Shown here one piece after another: positions 34,041 to 37,849 of a stretch of DNA of 37,849 bases. Numbering within the stretch: position 1 is the first letter of the stretch; every line of letters begins with the position of its first letter. The notes below the pieces were generated by a model. It had not been told where the DNA came from. It did no database searches and saw only the letters and a program-made list of their open reading frames with translations. The position numbers and the translations under genes were made by a program. The stretch is from Nitrospiria bacterium (GTDB taxonomy: Bacteria > Nitrospirota > Nitrospiria > SBBL01 > JAADHI01): positions 67,588 through 105,436 of the forward strand of contig CALZIJ010000009.1 in assembly GCA_945787655.1 (NCBI GenBank), given 5' to 3'.

Positions 34041-35753
34041 TTATTTAATATAGCCATTATTTTCCAGATAAAGCAGGATTTCCTGCGTGGCTTCTTCCGG
34101 GGTCAAGCCGGATGAATCAATCGTCAGCTCTGGAGATTCCGGAAGTTCATAGGGGTCGTCAATACCTGTAAACCCTTTAATTAAACCGGCCTTTGCTTTT
34201 GCGTACAACCCTTTTCGGTCCCGCTGTTCACAAACCGCCAACGGGGTTGAAACATGCACTTCTACATACTTTCCATATCGGGAGATGAGTGCCCGGTTAT
34301 AATCCCGTGTCACCTTGTAAGGCGCAATAGGCGCGCAAATCGCGATCCCGCCGTTCTTTGTAATTTCGCTGGCCACGAACCCGATCCGTTTCACATTAAT
34401 ATCCCGGTGCGCTTTCGAAAAACCCAGTTCGCTCGACAAGTGTTTTCTTACAATATCCCCATCCAGGAGTGTGACGGGTCGGCCGCGCATTTCCAATAGC
34501 TTTACGAGCAACACATTGGCTATCGTTGATTTTCCTGCGCCAGACAAGCCTGTGAAGAATATCGTGATGCCCTGTTTGTCCTTGGATAAATACGATTTTC
34601 TAAGTTCCTCCACCACGGAAACGTGTGAAAACCACTCTGGGATTTGAATGCCTTCCGTCAGCCTCCGATTTAGCTCCTCCGGTGAAATATCCCGCGTTTT
34701 TTGATCTTTTCCCACAGCATCGACAGACAGGTACTGTGCCTTTTCTTCCACAAAGACCATCTTTTTCACAGGCAGTTTCTCAATGCCGATCTCATCAAAA
34801 TACGACGCACATGATTCCCGTAAAACAACCGCCGCGCCTTGGAGCGGGCCCGCATCTGTCCGGTCGGTTTCACGTTCACCGGTCAGGCTCATAAAATACC
34901 CGCATCCGTAATTTCGTCTCATAATCCCGTGGAGTATTTCTTCCCGGGTACCTGCATTTTTCGAAGCAAAGGGCAGCAGGCTGAACATCATAATGTTCGG
35001 GGGATACTTCTTTGCAATTTCTATATAGCAGCGTATCCGGGTGTGGTAGTCTTTTTCTGCGGGTTTCGTAAGTCCCACAGCGGGATGTAATAATAAGTTG
35101 GCATCCACAGACTTGATCGCCCGGAGCGTCATTTCCTGCTCTGCCCGATGAAGGGGCGCATTGGTTTGAAAGGCTACAATACGACGCCAGCCCAATTGGT
35201 TAAATTTTGAACGAAGGGCCGCCGGCGTAAGTCTGAACATTTTGTAATCATAATGAACAGGAAGCTGAAGCCCTTCGACTTTTCCCCCGGCATAATAGTT
35301 TTGGGTCTTTTGAAATAGCGATCGGACACCTCGGTGTGATTCATTCGTGGTGCCAAAAAGCTTTTCTGCCGCCTTCTTTTTATCAACCGGCCAGATATCT
35401 TCTATCGTCATTACAGCCAACAAACAGCCTTCCTGGTCTCTGAGGGCGACTTTTTGATCCCTGGAAAGAGAGGCGGCTTTTTCCTCGGAAATGTCCAGGG
35501 TAATCGGAAGCGGCCACAGCAATCCGTTTTTTAAACGCAACTGATCCAGGACGGAGTGGTATTCGTCCTCGTTCATAAATCCTGCCAGTGGAGAAAATCC
35601 CCCATTGAGCAGTAACTCCAGATCACAGATTTGGCTTGGCCTTAGGTCAATGGACTGAAAAGACATTGAATCTTTCTTTAGCGCCGCACTTCTTTCTGAC
35701 GAAACAAGCAGTGCCGAAAGGGAACCGCCATACGGACTAATCAATTGTTTCAA
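34041..35753 (-). CDS. ATP-sulfurylase-like domain fused to APS kinase (Sat-CysC type), sulfurylase site degenerate
   Basis: A 570-residue fusion. The N-terminal part (residues 1-390) has the sulfurylase scaffold (LISPYGGSL, LELLLNGGFSPLAGFM). Its active-site motifs are altered: QTRNPxHRAH reads QTNAPLHRAE (H202 kept, second His replaced by E205), and the GRDHAGP segment is replaced by MSLTGERETD near 288-297. The C-terminal kinase (about 395-570) looks competent: GLSGAGKST at 402-410, DGDIVRKHLSSELGFS, DRKGLYAKAKAGLIKGFTGIDDPYE. It could make PAPS for the sulfotransferase at 15230-15961, from APS made elsewhere, or phosphorylate another precursor. The TTG start at 35753 is well supported by GGAGG seven bases upstream and by the family N-terminus. 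Confidence 0.87.
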   Translation of the reverse strand: MKQLISPYGGSLSALLVSSERSAALKKDSMSFQSIDLRPSQICDLELLLNGGFSPLAGFMNEDEYHSVLDQLRLKNGLLWPLPITLDISEEKAASLSRDQKVALRDQEGCLLAVMTIEDIWPVDKKKAAEKLFGTTNESHRGVRSLFQKTQNYYAGGKVEGLQLPVHYDYKMFRLTPAALRSKFNQLGWRRIVAFQTNAPLHRAEQEMTLRAIKSVDANLLLHPAVGLTKPAEKDYHTRIRCYIEIAKKYPPNIMMFSLLPFASKNAGTREEILHGIMRRNYGCGYFMSLTGERETDRTDAGPLQGAAVVLRESCASYFDEIGIEKLPVKKMVFVEEKAQYLSVDAVGKDQKTRDISPEELNRRLTEGIQIPEWFSHVSVVEELRKSYLSKDKQGITIFFTGLSGAGKSTIANVLLVKLLEMRGRPVTLLDGDIVRKHLSSELGFSKAHRDINVKRIGFVASEITKNGGIAICAPIAPYKVTRDYNRALISRYGKYVEVHVSTPLAVCEQRDRKGLYAKAKAGLIKGFTGIDDPYELPESPELTIDSSGLTPEEATQEILLYLENNGYIK

Positions 35754-35793
35754 AAAACGCCTCCATATTTAAAAAAAGTGCCAGAATGCAAGT

Positions 35794-37849
35794 TCAAGTC
35801 CGCTCCAGTTTTTCCCAGGTAACGGGTTGAAGGTCTGCCAAACCGCGTATAATACCCAACAGCGCGGCCAGGTTCACCAAGCAAAAATAATACGGCAGGG
35901 CAAACACCCCCTTGGCTTCAATATTCGTAAATAAACCCACCACTGCGAGGGCATAAAAAATGACCTGTCCTAAAAAAAACACCTGATAAATCGGGGTTCC
36001 CAGCAGCGCAAGGTTTGCCATAAACAAAAGGATTAATTGAACAGGGATAAACCACCTGAATAATTTATGGAACACATATTTTAAAGACAAACCCGGTTGT
36101 TCCATAAAGTGCGGTAAACCCTCCCCTTGTTTCAAGGCTTGAACGGCCCCGGCAATGACCCTCACCTTTCTTTTGAATTCATCCGTTGTCGTTGTGGATC
36201 CGGATTCATAGGCCAAAGCTTCGGGTTCATAAACAATGCGGTAACCCTGTTTTGCAACATTCATTGAAATGACAAAATCATCCAGAATAATGTTATCAGA
36301 AGGCGGCTTGAACAGCTCGGTCCGGATGGCATACATCGCCCCGTCCACCCCGACCATTGATCCCAGCTCGGTCTCCTTTTCCTGAATAAAACGTTCATAA
36401 CGATAATAGGTGCCTTCTGATTTCCCATAATAAATATAGTCATTTTGCAAGATCACATCTCCACTGACCGCACCAACGGCAGGGTCAGCAAAATTCCTCA
36501 CCAGCTTTTTAATGGCAATCGGATCGTACATCGTATTGGCATCCGACAGAACAGTAACCTCCGTCTGGATTTCCGGCATCGTTCTATTAAGTACAGAGAC
36601 CTTCCCTCTCCGCGGCGAATAGGCATACCAGGAAACGCCCTCTTTTTCGTATTTGCGGATAATTTCGTTGGTTCGATCCGTAGAGCCATCCGAGCCGATC
36701 ACGATTTTCAGTTTTTCCTTTGGATAATCCAGTGCCAGCGCATTCTTGATTTTCTCCTCAATCACCTGATCTTCGTTATAAGCGGCGATCAACAAGGACA
36801 CCGTCGGGCAATATGTCTCTTTAAGCACTTTTTTTCTGAAGGGAAAAGACAGCAGAACTAAAAAAAACGGGTAGCCAACATAGACGGCCACAATCACACC
36901 ACTGGCTCCCCACAGCGTGATTTCTGCCAAAGATGGAAACCGTTTCAGGGCCAATCCGAAGAAAAAGAAACAGGCCAGGAAAATAAAAATACCTATTTTA
37001 GATATTTTAAGTCCTGAAAGACCTGTCTGTGATGCACGCGCACGCTCCGGCTCCCAGGTCACCTGGGAAGTTCCTCTGATGCCTCTATATATCCCGATTA
37101 AAGAAGCCACATTTGAAAGCGTGAAATAATAGGGCGCCTGAAAAATTTTATTTTGCCAGCCCATAAACGTGAAACAGCCGCCGACAAGGGTCATCAACAC
37201 AAACAACACCTGAAATCCGAAAAGGACTTGATAAATACGGCCCGCCTCAAAAAGAAAAATATTACTAACAAAAGCCGTCGTCATCATCACGGGAACAAGC
37301 CATCGCAACAACTTGTGTGAAATTAATGCCAGGGAAAAGGTCCCAAACCGGAAAGGGTTTAAAAGGGCTTGAACGCGAAACAGTCCGCGCCAGCTTCGGC
37401 TCACGATTCTTACCCGGCGGCGGAACTCTCCTCGAAAACTGGATGCAGTTTCCTCATAACAGACCGCCTCCGGTTCGTATATCCCGCGATATTTTTTAAA
37501 AATAATCTGTAATGGATTTACAAAATCGTTGATATCGGTGGATTTCAAAGGAGAATACAGTGTATTGCGAATGGCATAAATCGCTCCGTCCGCGCCAACC
37601 ATTGAGCCCAAGCGCGACTCCATTTTTTTAATGGCGATTTCATAAGTCCAGTACAGGTTCTCCAAAACACTGACCGAAGATTCTTCTGAAGTCAGGTACC
37701 TGGATTCTCCAGTTACATATCCTACTTTAGGATCATTAAAATTACGAACCAGTTTTCTGACCGCATCAGGTTCATACATTGCGTTCGCGTCTGAAAAAAC
37801 AATGATTTCTCCAGTTGCTTTTTGAACCGCATGGTTCAAACCCAGTGTC
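35794..37849 (-). CDS. Tandem GT2 glycosyltransferase, two catalytic domains in one chain (5' end off window)
   Basis: Incomplete: the reading frame runs open to the window edge (last codons TLGLNHAVQKATG), so the N-terminus is missing. Visible in order: the rest of a first GT2 domain (IIVFSDANAMY, VGADGAIYAIRNTLY, INDFVNPLQI, RRRVRIVSRSWRGL), about four membrane helices, then two helices and a complete second GT2 domain (VSLLIAAYNEDQ, GSDGSTDRT, VLSDANTMYD, GVDGAMYAI, LDDFVISMN, KRKVRVIAG) and four more helices. The two halves align motif by motif, so the gene is an internal duplication or fusion of membrane-bound GT2 enzymes. Function inferred: chain synthesis or priming of the polysaccharide. 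It ends 40 bases before the sulfurylase/kinase gene. Confidence 0.88.
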   Translation of the reverse strand, partial: TLGLNHAVQKATGEIIVFSDANAMYEPDAVRKLVRNFNDPKVGYVTGESRYLTSEESSVSVLENLYWTYEIAIKKMESRLGSMVGADGAIYAIRNTLYSPLKSTDINDFVNPLQIIFKKYRGIYEPEAVCYEETASSFRGEFRRRVRIVSRSWRGLFRVQALLNPFRFGTFSLALISHKLLRWLVPVMMTTAFVSNIFLFEAGRIYQVLFGFQVLFVLMTLVGGCFTFMGWQNKIFQAPYYFTLSNVASLIGIYRGIRGTSQVTWEPERARASQTGLSGLKISKIGIFIFLACFFFFGLALKRFPSLAEITLWGASGVIVAVYVGYPFFLVLLSFPFRKKVLKETYCPTVSLLIAAYNEDQVIEEKIKNALALDYPKEKLKIVIGSDGSTDRTNEIIRKYEKEGVSWYAYSPRRGKVSVLNRTMPEIQTEVTVLSDANTMYDPIAIKKLVRNFADPAVGAVSGDVILQNDYIYYGKSEGTYYRYERFIQEKETELGSMVGVDGAMYAIRTELFKPPSDNIILDDFVISMNVAKQGYRIVYEPEALAYESGSTTTTDEFKRKVRVIAGAVQALKQGEGLPHFMEQPGLSLKYVFHKLFRWFIPVQLILLFMANLALLGTPIYQVFFLGQVIFYALAVVGLFTNIEAKGVFALPYYFCLVNLAALLGIIRGLADLQPVTWEKLERT

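Noticed and set aside
1-37849. CRISPR arrays, tRNA/rRNA genes, insertion sequences, direct-repeat att sites
   Set aside because: None seen on reading; coding density is high and no repeat arrays or transposase-like frames are present.

Overview
The window carries two blocks of genes from a Gram-negative bacterium. An outer membrane is implied by the TonB-ExbB-ExbD set and by periplasmic polysaccharide-modification proteins. Base composition leans slightly to A+T and gene spacing is tight. I cannot name the phylum from sequence alone; the mix of genes would suit an uncultured or environmental Gram-negative lineage (inference, low confidence).

Block 1 (about 1-3158, plus strand) holds an ABC-transporter ATPase of the FecE/BtuD type, then exbB, exbD and tonB with overlapping start and stop codons. 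It ends with a small membrane protein that has a zinc ribbon. This is an energised outer-membrane uptake system plus the ATPase of an inner-membrane metal-chelate importer.

Block 2 (37849 down to 3155) is one uninterrupted minus-strand run of about 25 genes, most separated by a few bases or overlapping by 4-8. It is an exopolysaccharide locus. In transcription order it holds: a tandem GT2 glycosyltransferase (5' end off the window); an ATP-sulfurylase-like/APS-kinase fusion; a polysaccharide deacetylase; a GNAT acyltransferase; an acyl carrier protein; a LarA-family nickel-pincer racemase; an acyl-activating AMP ligase; a secreted DUF4091 protein; an AlgD-like GDP-mannose dehydrogenase; a GT4 glycosyltransferase; an O-antigen-ligase-like protein; an asparagine-synthase amidotransferase; a second GT4; a Wzx-like flippase; an asparagine-synthase homologue lacking the glutaminase Cys; an APH-like kinase; a sulfotransferase; a heparinase II/III-like lyase; a broken glycosyltransferase; another glycosyltransferase; an SGNH/AlgJ-like protein; an MBOAT (AlgI-like) acyltransferase; a large secreted heparinase-like protein; and finally larE, larB and larC. 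Several members resemble the families usually linked to exosortase A/EpsH polysaccharide loci, and the AlgD/AlgI/AlgJ-like trio recalls alginate. The polymer is therefore probably acidic (uronate), acylated and possibly sulfated.

The most striking feature is that the cofactor-making genes larE-larB-larC sit at the distal end of the polysaccharide run, while a LarA homologue with the expected cofactor Lys and His residues sits inside it. That homologue lies between an acyl carrier protein and an AMP ligase and is next to a GNAT enzyme and a deacetylase. I infer a module in which a nickel-pincer enzyme sets the stereochemistry of a 2-hydroxy acid that is then activated, carried on the ACP and attached to the polysaccharide. 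I know of no described system of this kind.

No rRNA, tRNA, CRISPR array or insertion sequence was seen. The only non-coding stretch over 300 bases is 8173-8486.
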